The position numbers and the translations under genes are program-made. The notes beneath the pieces were generated by a model. It worked only from the letters and a program-made list of their open reading frames with translations, had not been told where the DNA came from and did no database searches. DNA of 64,000 nt from Palsa-360 sp963710315 (GTDB lineage Bacteria > Acidobacteriota > Terriglobia > Acidiferrales > UBA7541). Positions 26,025 to 34,452 of this stretch are shown here, one piece after another; positions within the stretch are counted from its first letter, which is position 1, and every line of letters begins with the position of its first letter. The stretch covers positions 1,054,001 to 1,118,000 of the forward strand of contig CAVPZW010000008.1 of assembly GCA_963710315.1 (NCBI GenBank), given 5' to 3'.

Positions 26025-26444
26025 ATGACTTTGCGAAGAAAATCCCGCGAGTACGCCCTGCAAATGCTGTTCCAATGGGAAATGGGAAAACAGGAGCCGT
26101 CAAAAATTGAAGATGGTTTTTGGAAAAACGCGCGCGCCCAGCAATCCACCCGCGAATTCGCCAATCAACTTTTTGAAAGCGCCGCCGCCCGCACCGAGGA
26201 AATCGATCCCATCATCTCCGCGCACGCGCAAAACTGGCGCATCGAGCGCATGTCGGCCATCGACCGCGCCATTCTTCGCCTGGCCCTCTGCGAAATCCGC
26301 ACCACCGGCACTTCCGCGAAAGTAGTGATCAACGAAGCCGTCGAATTGGCCAAGAAATTTTCATCCGAGGAAGCCGCGCCATTCATCAACGGCATCCTGG
26401 ACGCCGCCGCAAAATCCTTCGCCGAAAAGCCTCCATCGGCGTAG
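26025..26444 (+). CDS. nusB: transcription antitermination factor NusB
   Basis: 139 aa. The all-helical NusB fold is recognisable from RRKSREYALQMLFQWEMG at the start and WRIERMSAIDRAILRLALCEI ... KVVINEAVELAKKFSSEEAAPFINGILDAA at the C-terminus. With NusE (S10) it binds boxA of rRNA leaders to prevent early termination. The ATG immediately follows the ribH stop. The TAG stop coincides with the GTAG foot of a REP-like unit. Confidence 0.95.
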   Translation: MTLRRKSREYALQMLFQWEMGKQEPSKIEDGFWKNARAQQSTREFANQLFESAAARTEEIDPIISAHAQNWRIERMSAIDRAILRLALCEIRTTGTSAKVVINEAVELAKKFSSEEAAPFINGILDAAAKSFAEKPPSA

Positions 26445-26462
26445 GACAGGCTTCAGCCTGTC
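26441..26462. repeat. single REP-like unit, GACAGGCTTCAGCCTGTC family
   Basis: GTAG foot at 26441-26444 (the last three bases are the nusB stop codon) followed by the perfect hairpin to 26462. Downstream text (TCTTCTTTTGAATTCTGCC) matches the spacer of the doublet at 12959, but the inverted partner is missing, so this is a half element. Confidence 0.85.
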
Positions 26463-26518
26463 TTCTTTTGAATTCTGCCAGCGTAGCAAAGATCAAAACC
26501 AGATCGCCTGAACAAGCT

Positions 26519-26640
26519 GAACAGGCTGCGGAAAAACGAATATATTTTGTCATTCTGAGCGAAGCGAAGAATCTCTCTTTCTTTTTATGGGCTCAAACCA
26601 AAGAGAGATTCTTCGCTTCGCTCAGAATGACAAAATGTTT
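26519..26640. repeat. long inverted repeat, CATTCCGAGCG family, copy 2
   Basis: Variant with CATTCTGAGCGAAGCGAAG at 26552 and its complement ending near 26631. The blocks AATCTCTCTTTCTTT and AAAGAGAGATT pair internally. The left outer arm AACAGGCTGCGGAAAAA is present; the right outer arm has decayed. Confidence 0.88.
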
Positions 26641-26684
26641 GGGTTTTTTTCAGCCAGTGAAATCGATCCCGCCGAGAATCGCGT

Positions 26685-28094
26685 TTACAACCGCTCCACG
26701 ATGGAACGGGTTTCCTGCAAAATCTTCCGCGTGGCCGCCGCGCTGCGCGTCTCCGAATACACCCGCAACATCGGTTCCGTCCCCGAAGCCCGCAACATCA
26801 CCCAGCCGATTTCCCCCAGATACAACTTGATCCCATCGATGTTCTCGCGCCACGCCACATCCCAATCGAGCAGGCGCTTCACTTTCGCCCCGCTGAAATA
26901 CTCGATGGCGCGCTCCTTCTGCCCGGGCTTGAGTTCCAGATCGATGCGCCCGTAGTGATGCTCGCCGAATTCCTCTTCCAGCTGCGAGACAAGTTCGCCC
27001 AAAGTTTTCCTGTGCCATGCCATCACTTCCACCAGCAGCAGCGCCATCACCGTGGCGTCGCGCTCGGGCAGATAAAGTTTTGTGCCGATGCCGCCCGATT
27101 CCTCGCCGCCCAGAAGGATGTCGCGCTCCAGCATCAATTCGCAGATGTACTTGAAGCCAATCGGCGTCTCGAATACTTTGCGGCCGTATTTCTCGGCGAT
27201 CTGGTCCAGCATTTTGGTCGAGGAAAATGTTTTGGCCACGTCGCCAGGAATTCCGCGCGTGCCCGCTAGGTGCCACAGCAAAATGGAAAAAATCTGGTGC
27301 GGCGTAATGAATGTGCCGTCGCGATCCATGGCCCCGATGCGGTCGCCGTCGCCATCCGCGCACAGCCCGGCATCATATTTGCCCGCGAGGACCGCGCGCC
27401 GCAGCGCCTCCACGTGCGGCTCAATCGGCTCCGGATTCACGCCGCCAAACAGCGGATCGCGCGTGCCTCGAATTTCATCGCAAGCGACGCCGTGCCGGGT
27501 CATCAGCTCGCGCAGAAGCCCGCGTGCCGCGCCGTGCATGGGGTCCACCACAAAACGAAAGTTGGAGTCGCGAATCCGGTCCCAATCCACAATTTTCTCG
27601 ATGGTTTCCAGATACGGCGAAAGCATGTCCAGCGATTGAATGTTTTCCGGGCGCGCAGGCAAGTGCGGCACGCCATTCGTCAGCACCGTGGCCAATTCCG
27701 TTTCCACTTGCGCGACGATTGACGGCAGAGCCGAGCTTCCATAGCTGGCCTTGAATTTCATGCCATTCCACTTGTAGGGATTGTGGCTCGCCGTGATCAT
27801 GATTCCGCCCGCCGCCCCGCGTTGCCTCACCAGCAGAGAAAGCGCCGGCGAAGGGCAAGCTTTCTCGGCAATCCACACCGGCATCCCGGCCATGGACACG
27901 ACTTCCGCCGCCGCGCGCGCGAATCGCTCCGAGCCGTAGCGCGTGTCATACCCGACCAACACGCCTGCCCCGGGCTTTTCCGCGCGCACCATGTAGCGCG
28001 CAATCGCGCAAGCCACCGTGCGCACATTCGCAAATGTAAAATCGTCGGCAATCACGCCGCGCCAGCCATCTGTGCCAAATTTAATTGCGCTCAT
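26685..28094 (-). CDS. phosphoglucomutase/phosphomannomutase family protein
   Basis: 469 aa alpha-D-phosphohexomutase. Four domain signatures in order: IKFGTDGWRGVIADDF at the N-terminus, the phosphoserine loop TASHNPYKWNGMKFK, the magnesium site CADGDGDRIGAMDRDG, the sugar-binding GGEESGGIG, and the phosphate-binding SGTEPMLRVYSE. The EESGG loop is usual for enzymes that accept glucose or mannose phosphates. Downstream on the same strand region lie mannose-1-phosphate guanylyltransferase and mannose-6-phosphate isomerase genes (transcribed before it), so the likely product route is fructose-6-P to GDP-mannose, with this enzyme converting Man-6-P to Man-1-P. Confidence 0.92.
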   Translation of the reverse strand: MSAIKFGTDGWRGVIADDFTFANVRTVACAIARYMVRAEKPGAGVLVGYDTRYGSERFARAAAEVVSMAGMPVWIAEKACPSPALSLLVRQRGAAGGIMITASHNPYKWNGMKFKASYGSSALPSIVAQVETELATVLTNGVPHLPARPENIQSLDMLSPYLETIEKIVDWDRIRDSNFRFVVDPMHGAARGLLRELMTRHGVACDEIRGTRDPLFGGVNPEPIEPHVEALRRAVLAGKYDAGLCADGDGDRIGAMDRDGTFITPHQIFSILLWHLAGTRGIPGDVAKTFSSTKMLDQIAEKYGRKVFETPIGFKYICELMLERDILLGGEESGGIGTKLYLPERDATVMALLLVEVMAWHRKTLGELVSQLEEEFGEHHYGRIDLELKPGQKERAIEYFSGAKVKRLLDWDVAWRENIDGIKLYLGEIGWVMLRASGTEPMLRVYSETRSAAATRKILQETRSIVERL

Positions 28095-28131
28095 AATTTA
28101 AAAGTATATGCGAAGCCTGTTGATGCGAGAA

Positions 28132-28203
28132 GTAGCGCGGGCTTCAGCCTGCGGGTTTTAGTACATGCAAGGACGAAACCCCGCAGGCTGAAGCCCGCGC
28201 CAC
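28132..28203. repeat. REP-doublet-like element, GGCTTCAGCC family
   Basis: GTAG foot at 28132, hairpin arms as in other copies, spacer TTTTAGTACATGCAAGGACG, right arm ending GCGCCACC (foot changed to GTGG). Sits between the phosphohexomutase gene and manC. Confidence 0.88.
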
Positions 28204-28244
28204 CAAAAAGCTGCGATCGCCGCAGAGTGGAATAGTAGGGCTGA

Positions 28245-29381
28245 TCAAAGCAGGCGCGAAAGCTTCTCGGCTTCCAGCCACTTCACGATTTTGCCGACGT
28301 CCTGCGCGCGATCGCGCGGGCACACCAGCAGCGCGTCGTCGGTTTCCACCACCACCAGATCGCGAATCCCTACTGCTGCGACGAACTTCTTCGGGCTCCA
28401 CAGAAAATTCCCCTGCGCATCGAGCGCCGTGAATTTTCCGGCGGAAACATTTTCTCCGGCCTTGCGCGCCAGCAATTCGTAGACGGCCGCCCACGAACCG
28501 ATATCGCTCCAGCCCACTTCCGCGGGCAGCACGAAAACGCTTGGCGTGGAAGCGCGGCGCGTGGCCTGCTCAAGGATGGCGTAGTCCACGGAAATATTTT
28601 CCAGCTTTGGATAAATGCGGGCGAGCGTGCGCTGGTAGCGCGGCGTGCCAATGTCGTCCGCCAGATGCATCAGCGCGTCATGCGTCTCGGGCAGAAATTT
28701 CTCGAGGTTGCCCAGAAAGGTCGAAACGCGCCAGAAAAACATTCCCGCGTTCCAGTAATAGCGCCCGGAAGCCACGTATTTGCGCGCGCGCGGCAACTCC
28801 GGTTTTTCGGTGAACTGGCGCACGGCAAAAACGGGAACGCCATCGGCATCCACTGCTTTGGCGCGGGCGCGTTCGATGTATCCATATCCCGTCTCGGGCC
28901 GCGAAGGCGGAATGCCCAGCACCACCAGCGATCCGGCGGAGTGCGCCACGTGCAGCGCGGCCCGCACAATCTTCAGATACGCGGCAGGCTTGGCAATGTA
29001 ATGATCGGCGGGAAGCACAGCCATCAGCGCATCGTTTTCCTTGCCCAGGCCGGCGTGCAGCAGATGCGCGGCAGCCAGGCCGATCGCCGCCGCCGTATTG
29101 CGGCCAACAGGCTCGGCGAGAATGTGCGACGCAGGCACGCGCGGCATCTGCTTTCGCACGGTGGTGGCTTGCTCGGTGTTGGTGACAACCCACTGGCGCG
29201 ACGGCGGAAACAGCGGCGCAAGGCGCGCGGCGGTTTGCTCCAGCATGGTGTCGTTGCCAACGATGTTCAGCAATTGCTTGGGCGTTCGCGTTCGGCTGCG
29301 CGGCCAGAAGCGCGTGCCGCGTCCTCCCGCGAGGATGACAGCGTGCATAGCCAGCGTTTCGTTGCTCTTTTCCTTTTTCAT
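28245..29381 (-). CDS. manC: mannose-1-phosphate guanylyltransferase
   Basis: 378 aa; single-domain GDP-mannose pyrophosphorylase lacking the C-terminal isomerase domain of long ManC proteins. The nucleotidyltransferase signature is VILAGGRGTRFWPRSR ... PKQLL. Other blocks: NTAAAIGLAA, VLPADHYI, GIPPSRPETGYGYIE, FTEKPELPRA, WNAGMFFWR and VGWSDIGSW. It makes GDP-mannose for polysaccharide or glycan synthesis. The ATG at 29381 overlaps the manA stop in an ATGA, implying coupling. An internal ATG at 29348, right before HAVILAGG, is an alternative start with AAGGAAAAGAG upstream. Confidence 0.93.
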   Translation of the reverse strand: MKKEKSNETLAMHAVILAGGRGTRFWPRSRTRTPKQLLNIVGNDTMLEQTAARLAPLFPPSRQWVVTNTEQATTVRKQMPRVPASHILAEPVGRNTAAAIGLAAAHLLHAGLGKENDALMAVLPADHYIAKPAAYLKIVRAALHVAHSAGSLVVLGIPPSRPETGYGYIERARAKAVDADGVPVFAVRQFTEKPELPRARKYVASGRYYWNAGMFFWRVSTFLGNLEKFLPETHDALMHLADDIGTPRYQRTLARIYPKLENISVDYAILEQATRRASTPSVFVLPAEVGWSDIGSWAAVYELLARKAGENVSAGKFTALDAQGNFLWSPKKFVAAVGIRDLVVVETDDALLVCPRDRAQDVGKIVKWLEAEKLSRLL

Positions 29382-30427
29382 GGATGCACCACGCGCGACC
29401 ACTCCGCCTCCGAAACTTGCTCTTCACTCAGGCGCTGCGCGAAGCCCTGCAAGTCCGGCACGTATGCGCGCAACAAGGTTGTGGAGGCGTCCGGCACGAG
29501 CTGATACGCGCCGAGCGCCGCGGGCAGCAGCCAAACTTCCGCCGGTCCGAAGGATTCCGCGCCGCCCGCGAATTCCATGCGTCCTCTGCCCTCGAGAAAA
29601 ATAAGCAGATCGAAACGTTCCGGTGAAGTAGCGGCGGCGATACGTTCGCGAAATTCCCAGCGCTCGGCCGCAAAGTAGCGGCACGCCGCATAAAATGTTT
29701 CCGTCACGGCGCCGCGCGTGATGCGCACCGGGTCGCACAGCCCGCCGCTCTGTTCGCCGAACTGCATTACGTTCAGCGCTTGCCGCAGGTGCAGCGCGCG
29801 CGGCTTGCCATCGGTTCCCACGCGGTTGTAGTCGAACACGCGATAGGTAATGTCCGAGTGTTGCTGAATTTCGCAAAGCACCACGCCCGGGCAAATCGTG
29901 TGCGTGGTCCCGGCAGGCACAAAAACGGCATCGCCCGCACGGACCGCCACGCTCCCAAGACAATTTTCCACAGTACCATCGGCAACGGCGCGCTGAAACG
30001 ATTCCCGCGTCACGTTTGGATGGAGTCCCACGCGCACCGACGCTCCTTCGCGCGCGCTGACCACGTACCACATTTCGGTTTTCCCCACGCTGCCCGCCGC
30101 GGATTCATGCCGCTCGGCGTACGCGTCATCCGGATGCACCTGTACGGAAAGTTTTTCTTCCGGAAAAATAAATTTCACCAGCAGCGGAATGCGCGGCAAT
30201 CCGCGCAGCAAAGTGCCCGTCCATTCCTCAGGCAAGGATGGCCACACGTCGCCCAACGTGCGCCCTGCGAATTCGCCTGTGGCAAACGCGCACTCATTGC
30301 CCGTCAGCCACACTTCGCCGATGGGCTCAACTTCCTGGGAATGTTCCGGAAACAAGGGAGAGAGGTTGCGAGCGCCCCATATTCGAGGCACGAAAATCGG
30401 GGCGAGCCGCGCGGGCGCCCGCCCCAT
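29378..30427 (-). CDS. manA: mannose-6-phosphate isomerase, type I family
   Basis: 349 aa cupin metalloenzyme interconverting fructose-6-P and mannose-6-P. The start region LAPIFVPRIWGARNLSPLFP, the zinc site QVHPDDAYAERH with KTEMWYVV, the block AGTTHTICPGVVLCEIQQHSDITYRVFDYNR, and the C-terminal cupin are all recognisable. The frame extends upstream through the end of the aminotransferase gene, but those residues do not fit; ATG 30427 fits family N-termini, and a GTG at 30448 overlapping the previous stop is an alternative. Operon order on the minus strand: aminotransferase, manA, manC, phosphohexomutase. Confidence 0.93.
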   Translation of the reverse strand: MGRAPARLAPIFVPRIWGARNLSPLFPEHSQEVEPIGEVWLTGNECAFATGEFAGRTLGDVWPSLPEEWTGTLLRGLPRIPLLVKFIFPEEKLSVQVHPDDAYAERHESAAGSVGKTEMWYVVSAREGASVRVGLHPNVTRESFQRAVADGTVENCLGSVAVRAGDAVFVPAGTTHTICPGVVLCEIQQHSDITYRVFDYNRVGTDGKPRALHLRQALNVMQFGEQSGGLCDPVRITRGAVTETFYAACRYFAAERWEFRERIAAATSPERFDLLIFLEGRGRMEFAGGAESFGPAEVWLLPAALGAYQLVPDASTTLLRAYVPDLQGFAQRLSEEQVSEAEWSRVVHP

Positions 30428-30444
30428 GTTGCTGATTTCCGAAC

Positions 30445-31627
30445 TCACCTGGCCGATTCCGCCATCGAGCAAAACTTTTCGAGACGCCGCAGCCCTTCCT
30501 CGATCCGTTCGATCGAAGTTGCATAGGAGATGCGGATATGGCCGGGCGTCCCGAACGCGTCGCCGGGTACGGCAACCAGGTGCTGGCGGTCCAGCAACTG
30601 CTTGCAAAGCGCGGTCGAGTCGGGGATGGCGCTGCTCAGGTGGGCCGAGAAATTTGGAAATGCGTAAAACGCGCCGCCCGGCTCCACGCAAGTGACTCCG
30701 GGAATAGCGCGCAGTCCGGAGACGATTCGGGCTCGCCGCCGCGCATATTCTGCCAGCATGGTGGCCACCGTATCCATCGGCCCGGTCAGCGCTTCAAGCG
30801 CGGCATATTGTGCAATCGAGGTTGCGTTCGACGTGGACTGGCTTTGCACCTTAATCATCGCCGAAATGAGCGGCTCGGGGGCAAGCGCATAGCCCACGCG
30901 CCAGCCGGTCATAGCAAATGTTTTCGAGAGGACCCCGCCACGATGATATTGGGCTTCGTTCCCGGCACGCTGGCCAGCGACCACGGTTTTTGATCGCCAT
31001 ACACGAAGTGCGAGTAGCACTCGTCGGTCATCACCCATATGTTTTTTTCGCGGCACACTTCGTAAATCTTCACGAATTCGTCATTGGGCACCACCGCGCC
31101 GCTGGGATTGCTCGGGGAATTCACAATCAGCAATTTTGTCCGTGGAGTGATCGCGCGTGAAACCTGCTCCGCGCGCAAGCGGAATCCGTCGGACTCCTCG
31201 GTCGGCACCGGCACGGGCGTCGCGCCGGTGTAAAGAACCTGCTCCGGATAGCTGACCCAATAGGGCGCGGGAATCAGGACTTCATCGCCCTTCTCGAATA
31301 GCGCGCAAAAAGCGTTAAAAATGGCGTGCTTGCCTCCCACCGTGACCACGCATTCCGGCACCGTGTAGGACGAACCGAACTGTGTCGCGTGCCACTTGCA
31401 GATGGCTTCGCGCAACGCGCCAATCCCCGGCGTTGGCGTATATTTGGTGTAGCCCTTCTCGAGTGCGCGAATCGCCGCGCGCTGAATGTGTTCGGGAGTG
31501 GGGAAGTCCGGCTCGCCCGGCCCGAAGTCGGCCAGGTCCACGCCCTGGGCGCGCAGTTTTCGGCCGCCGCCAGCACGGCGGAAGTCGGTGAGATAGCGAT
31601 GCGGTTAACGCGGGCAGCGAGTTGCAC
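30445..31627 (-). pseudogene. class I aminotransferase (aspartate aminotransferase-like), frameshifted twice
   Basis: About 393 aa if repaired. It begins at a GTG (31627) behind AAAAGGAGAG. The N-terminal VNRIAISPTSAVLAAAE is in one frame, DLADFGPGEPDFPTPEHIQRAA to the PLP region in a second, and TFAMTGWRVGYALAPEPL to the C-terminus in a third. The breaks are a five-A run read as four near 31558 and a CCC run read as CC near 30928, inside the PLP-lysine motif SLSKTF. Both are one-base homopolymer losses. The sequence is otherwise intact (NSPSNPSGAV, DECYSHFVYG, HIRISYAT). Likely a functional aspartate-type transaminase in the organism. Confidence 0.9.
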
Positions 31628-31656
31628 GGGATGACTCTCCTTTTGGTCTGGTTCGA

Positions 31657-31757
31657 GTAGCACAGCCACTCTTGGCTGTGCAGTTCTAAGACTACATGAG
31701 TGCCACTCGACGTAACTACAATTGCAAAACCCGCACAGCCAAGAGTGGCTGTGCTAC
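31657..31757. repeat. REP-doublet-like element, CACAGCCACTCTTGGCTGTG family
   Basis: GTAG foot at 31657-31660 and CTAC complement at 31754-31757. Each side is a hairpin of CACAGCCACTCTTGGCTGTG (left) or its inversion with AAGAGTGG (right), with a 51-base spacer. The right foot shares a base with the TAG stop codon of coaD. Same architecture as the GGCTTCAGCC family but an unrelated stem. Confidence 0.88.
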
Positions 31758-32239
31758 TACAGAACTTTCGCGCGCAGCCGCTCTTCCACCAGTGGCGGTA
31801 CGAGCCCGGTAATCGGCCCGCCGAGCAGCGCAATTTCGCGCACCAGCCGCGAACTCAGGTAGCTGTACTGTACTGCAGGCATCATGAAAACCGTTTCCAC
31901 ATTCGGGTTGAGCTTGCGATTCATCATTGCCATTTGCAATTCATACTCGTAATCCGAAACCGCGCGTATGCCGCGCAGCAGCACCTTGGCTTCGCGCAAC
32001 CGCGCGTAGTCCACCACCAACCCGCTGAACAAATCGACTTCCACGTTGGGCCACGGCCGCGTCACCTCGCGCAGCATCTCGGTGCGCTCCTCCACCGTGA
32101 ATAGCGGCTCCTTGTCGAAGTTGCGCAGAATGCTGACCACCAGCCGGTCAAATATCTTCGCGCCACGCTCGATCAAGTCGAGGTGCCCGTTGGTCACCGG
32201 ATCAAACGACCCCGGATAAATGGCCAGCACATTTTTCAT
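31757..32239 (-). CDS. coaD: phosphopantetheine adenylyltransferase
   Basis: 160 aa hexameric enzyme of coenzyme A synthesis. N-terminal YPGSFDPVTNGHLDLIERG carries the T/HxGH nucleotidyl-transfer motif (TNGH at 15-18). LRGIRAVSDYEYELQMAMMNRKL and the closing YSYLSSRLVREIALLGG (the ISSTxVRE-like motif) are standard. ATG at 32239. The gene ends in TAG at the foot of a REP-like doublet. The 293 bases upstream (32240-32532) hold no supported gene. Confidence 0.96.
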   Translation of the reverse strand: MKNVLAIYPGSFDPVTNGHLDLIERGAKIFDRLVVSILRNFDKEPLFTVEERTEMLREVTRPWPNVEVDLFSGLVVDYARLREAKVLLRGIRAVSDYEYELQMAMMNRKLNPNVETVFMMPAVQYSYLSSRLVREIALLGGPITGLVPPLVEERLRAKVL

Positions 32240-32532
32240 GGTTTCGTCCGCCTGCGTCCGCCCGCTTCCAAACTATTGTAGCGAAAATCGCCGAAGTTTA
32301 CGCAAGGGAATTGGCAGCCGCCCAAAATGTGGTTGAGGCCATTTTGGCTGAATAAGGACGCAAGTGGGAGCTACCTTAGTAGGCCATATTCCGAGAAGCT
32401 GACTTCACAGGATGGCGACAGAGACGACCCGGCTCAAACGGCAAAACCTCCTGATAAGAAAAAGAGAAACCGTCTTGACACTAACCGGCCTTCTCAAGGA
32501 AGGCCTTGGGAAGGATAAGCTGTTTTACCTTG

Positions 32533-32973
32533 CTATGGATTCGATTTTATTTCAATGATTGAGGTGTCTCTCAGAAAGAGGCCAATTAATAAGGCCACTG
32601 CAGTCGGCAAAAGCCACACAACCGCTACTAGCACTATCCCTGCCATCGCACCCCTCATCGCTCCGGCGCGCTGGGCGTCTGTTTGGAGCGAAGACATCAG
32701 CCTTTCTACAGTTATCGAACCACGTATAAGCGCAATTGTCATTAATGCTGACCAAAGAATGGCAAAGTTCCTTAGTATGTTCCATGCCGTGCCACCTTGC
32801 CGCAACTCCCCATACTTGAGAGGCCTTACCGCGATATAGATAGGGAGCAATACTGGCCCAAGTAGGGGTGTGCCTAGCGCCCACAAAACCGCCTCCATTT
32901 TCGTCCCGCGAGAGAAACCGTCATAGGCAACCCAAAGCGCCCAGACTGCAAACATTACTTGATAAAACGTCAA
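32533..32973 (-). CDS. small multi-pass membrane protein, unknown
   Basis: About 146 aa with four probable transmembrane segments: FYQVMFAVWALWVAYDG, AVLWALGTPLLGPVLLPIYIAV, ILRNFAILWSALMTIALI and GIVLVAVVWLLPTAVALLIGLFL. A charged loop (RPLKYGELRQGGTAWN) separates helices 2 and 3. I do not recognise a family. TTG at 32973 with GGAGA at proper spacing is my preferred start; ATG 32955 is possible. Codon use is less GC-rich than in neighbouring core genes. Confidence 0.5.
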   Translation of the reverse strand: MTFYQVMFAVWALWVAYDGFSRGTKMEAVLWALGTPLLGPVLLPIYIAVRPLKYGELRQGGTAWNILRNFAILWSALMTIALIRGSITVERLMSSLQTDAQRAGAMRGAMAGIVLVAVVWLLPTAVALLIGLFLRDTSIIEIKSNP

Positions 32974-33435
32974 CGTAAATCTCCAGGCAGTGGCAGATTG
33001 CAGACAACCATGCAAACTGAATCGATTCTAGATTCCATAAATGAAAAGCTGCCCCGAAAACACATGAGCACGTTTCGACCCATTGGAAAGATAGAATGCA
33101 AATCCTGTGTTGTGAATTGGATAAGCAAATCCCACATGGACTGACGCGGGAAATACTCTCTATTTGGTTACAGGTGTCTGACCGGCTCCAAATAAATAAT
33201 TCAGTTCGAATTGTGGCAGATATCCTCAGCCAACTGGCCTTCTCGCTCGGCAATAGTGGATTGCGCTCCCAGCGTTCCCCATGCTTCCGACACCGCGCAA
33301 TTGCAAAGGAGTGCGCCTAATTGTAGAAGTTCTGGCGACCCATTGAGCCGACAGGGCTTCTCGAAATATGGCGGACTAAGAAAAAACTCCTATTTGTCTC
33401 GTACAAGCCGGAAGCGCGCGGCATTTGACGCCGGA
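32974..33435. other. intergenic region, no supported gene
   Basis: 462 bases, noticeably more AT-rich than its surroundings. Open frames on both strands show no family resemblance and no ribosome binding sites. No palindromic repeat of the families seen elsewhere. Possibly decayed coding sequence or horizontally acquired filler. Confidence 0.5.
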
Positions 33436-33924
33436 TTATTGACCTGCTGCAGGCGCGGGAAGGCGAAGCGTCAGCCATGCCGCGAGGCGCCACTTGCCGC
33501 CTTGCTGGACCCACACTTCGGAAAACAAGTTGTGTCCTTCGGCTGTCTGCTTGCCCATGCTGGTTCCCTTGATGTGCACGTGGCCTTCGACGATCACGGT
33601 GGCGCCGTAAGCGCGCCCGTGAACGTCGCTCAGGTCGAGCAAAGCGTAGCCGTGTGAACCGGATTTCAGGCCTTCCATGAATTCCGCTTTCGACTGTACG
33701 ATCCCGTTCGCGTGGGTATGACTGTAATCGTCGGCCAGGATGCTTTCGACAAAGGCGATGTCCGGCTGCACCTCGGCGGCCATGAGCTGCTCATTCAGCT
33801 TGATAACCTGTTCAATGTTTGCGCCCGCAGCGGACTGCGGCGACTTGGCCGATTCCTGGCAGAACAAAGTAACAGGGACGAGCGCAAGCATAATAAAGAC
33901 AGCAAGAACTGAAAGGCGTCTCAT
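33436..33924 (-). CDS. secreted NTF2-like (SnoaL/DUF4440-type) protein
   Basis: 162 aa. A signal peptide (LSVLAVFIMLALVPVTLFCQ) is followed by an NTF2-like fold: the helix IEQVIKLNEQLMAAEVQPDIAFVESILADDYSHTHANG, then KAEFMEGLKSG, strands VIVEGHVHIKG and WVQQGGKWRLAAWLTLRL. The arrangement ESILADDYxHTHxxG is typical of DUF4440 proteins. Enzymatic activity cannot be inferred. ATG at 33924 with GGAGGAT at ideal spacing. Confidence 0.85.
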   Translation of the reverse strand: MRRLSVLAVFIMLALVPVTLFCQESAKSPQSAAGANIEQVIKLNEQLMAAEVQPDIAFVESILADDYSHTHANGIVQSKAEFMEGLKSGSHGYALLDLSDVHGRAYGATVIVEGHVHIKGTSMGKQTAEGHNLFSEVWVQQGGKWRLAAWLTLRLPAPAAGQ

Positions 33925-33963
33925 GAAATCCGATCCTCCTCATTGATTCACTGGCGAGTTTTA

Positions 33964-34290
33964 TCATGTCTGGACTCGGGCGTAAATACGCCGGAGCGAT
34001 TGCTGTCTTAGCTCCATGATTCTGTCATCCCTTGACGGCAACGTGAAAATGTCACCCCTGGGTGTCACATGGATCAGGGCGCCGGGATTTGCGTCTTCCA
34101 TCATCCACAGCGTGCCATCGGGGGCTTCTTACACATCGCGGATAGGGTGACCCATTTCCCAGAGCCCGGCAGCTTTGGCGCCGCCATGACTGTCATAGAC
34201 AATGTCACGAACCCCACCGAATACGACCGCCATAGATTCGCAATCCAGCAAGGAACGTGAACCGGCTGCGTCAAACAACCCGGCTAAAGA
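33964..34290 (-). pseudogene. C-terminal fossil of a PQQ-dependent sugar (sorbosone-type) dehydrogenase
   Basis: Reading the minus strand from about 34260 gives VFGGVRDIVYDSHGGAKAAG, then LWEMGHPIRDV, an in-frame TAA near 34130, then EAPDGTLWMMEDANPGALIHV and TPRGDIFTLPSR, ending at a TGA at 33964. The phrase RDVxEAPDGTLWMMEDANPGxLxHVTP resembles the last blade of soluble glucose/sorbosone dehydrogenase-like beta-propellers. No start and no upstream blades exist: the sequence is cut off before a palindromic element at 34315. I infer a gene remnant. Confidence 0.45.
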
Positions 34291-34314
34291 GTCTGCGTGA
34301 GAACTCCCAAAACA

Positions 34315-34430
34315 TTTTGTCATTCCGAGCGAAGCGAGGAATCTCTCTTCGGTTTCAAGTTATGAAAAGAAAGAGAGATTCCTCGCTCCGCTCGGAATGA
34401 CAAAATTGGATGCTTTTTCCGCAGCCTGCA
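34315..34430. repeat. long inverted repeat, CATTCCGAGCG family, copy 3
   Basis: CATTCCGAGCGAAGCGAG at 34321 and its complement ending at 34400, with flanking TTTTGT and ACAAAA. AATCTCTCTT and AAGAGAGATT pair internally. The right outer arm CTTTTTCCGCAGCCTGC matches copy 1; the left outer arm is absent. Confidence 0.88.
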
Positions 34431-34452
34431 AAGCCTGCTCGACCGCGTAAGG

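Noticed and set aside
32921..33320. Small frames on both strands between the membrane-protein and NTF2-like genes
   Set aside because: Cys/Trp/Ser-rich translations without initiation signals; region appears non-coding.
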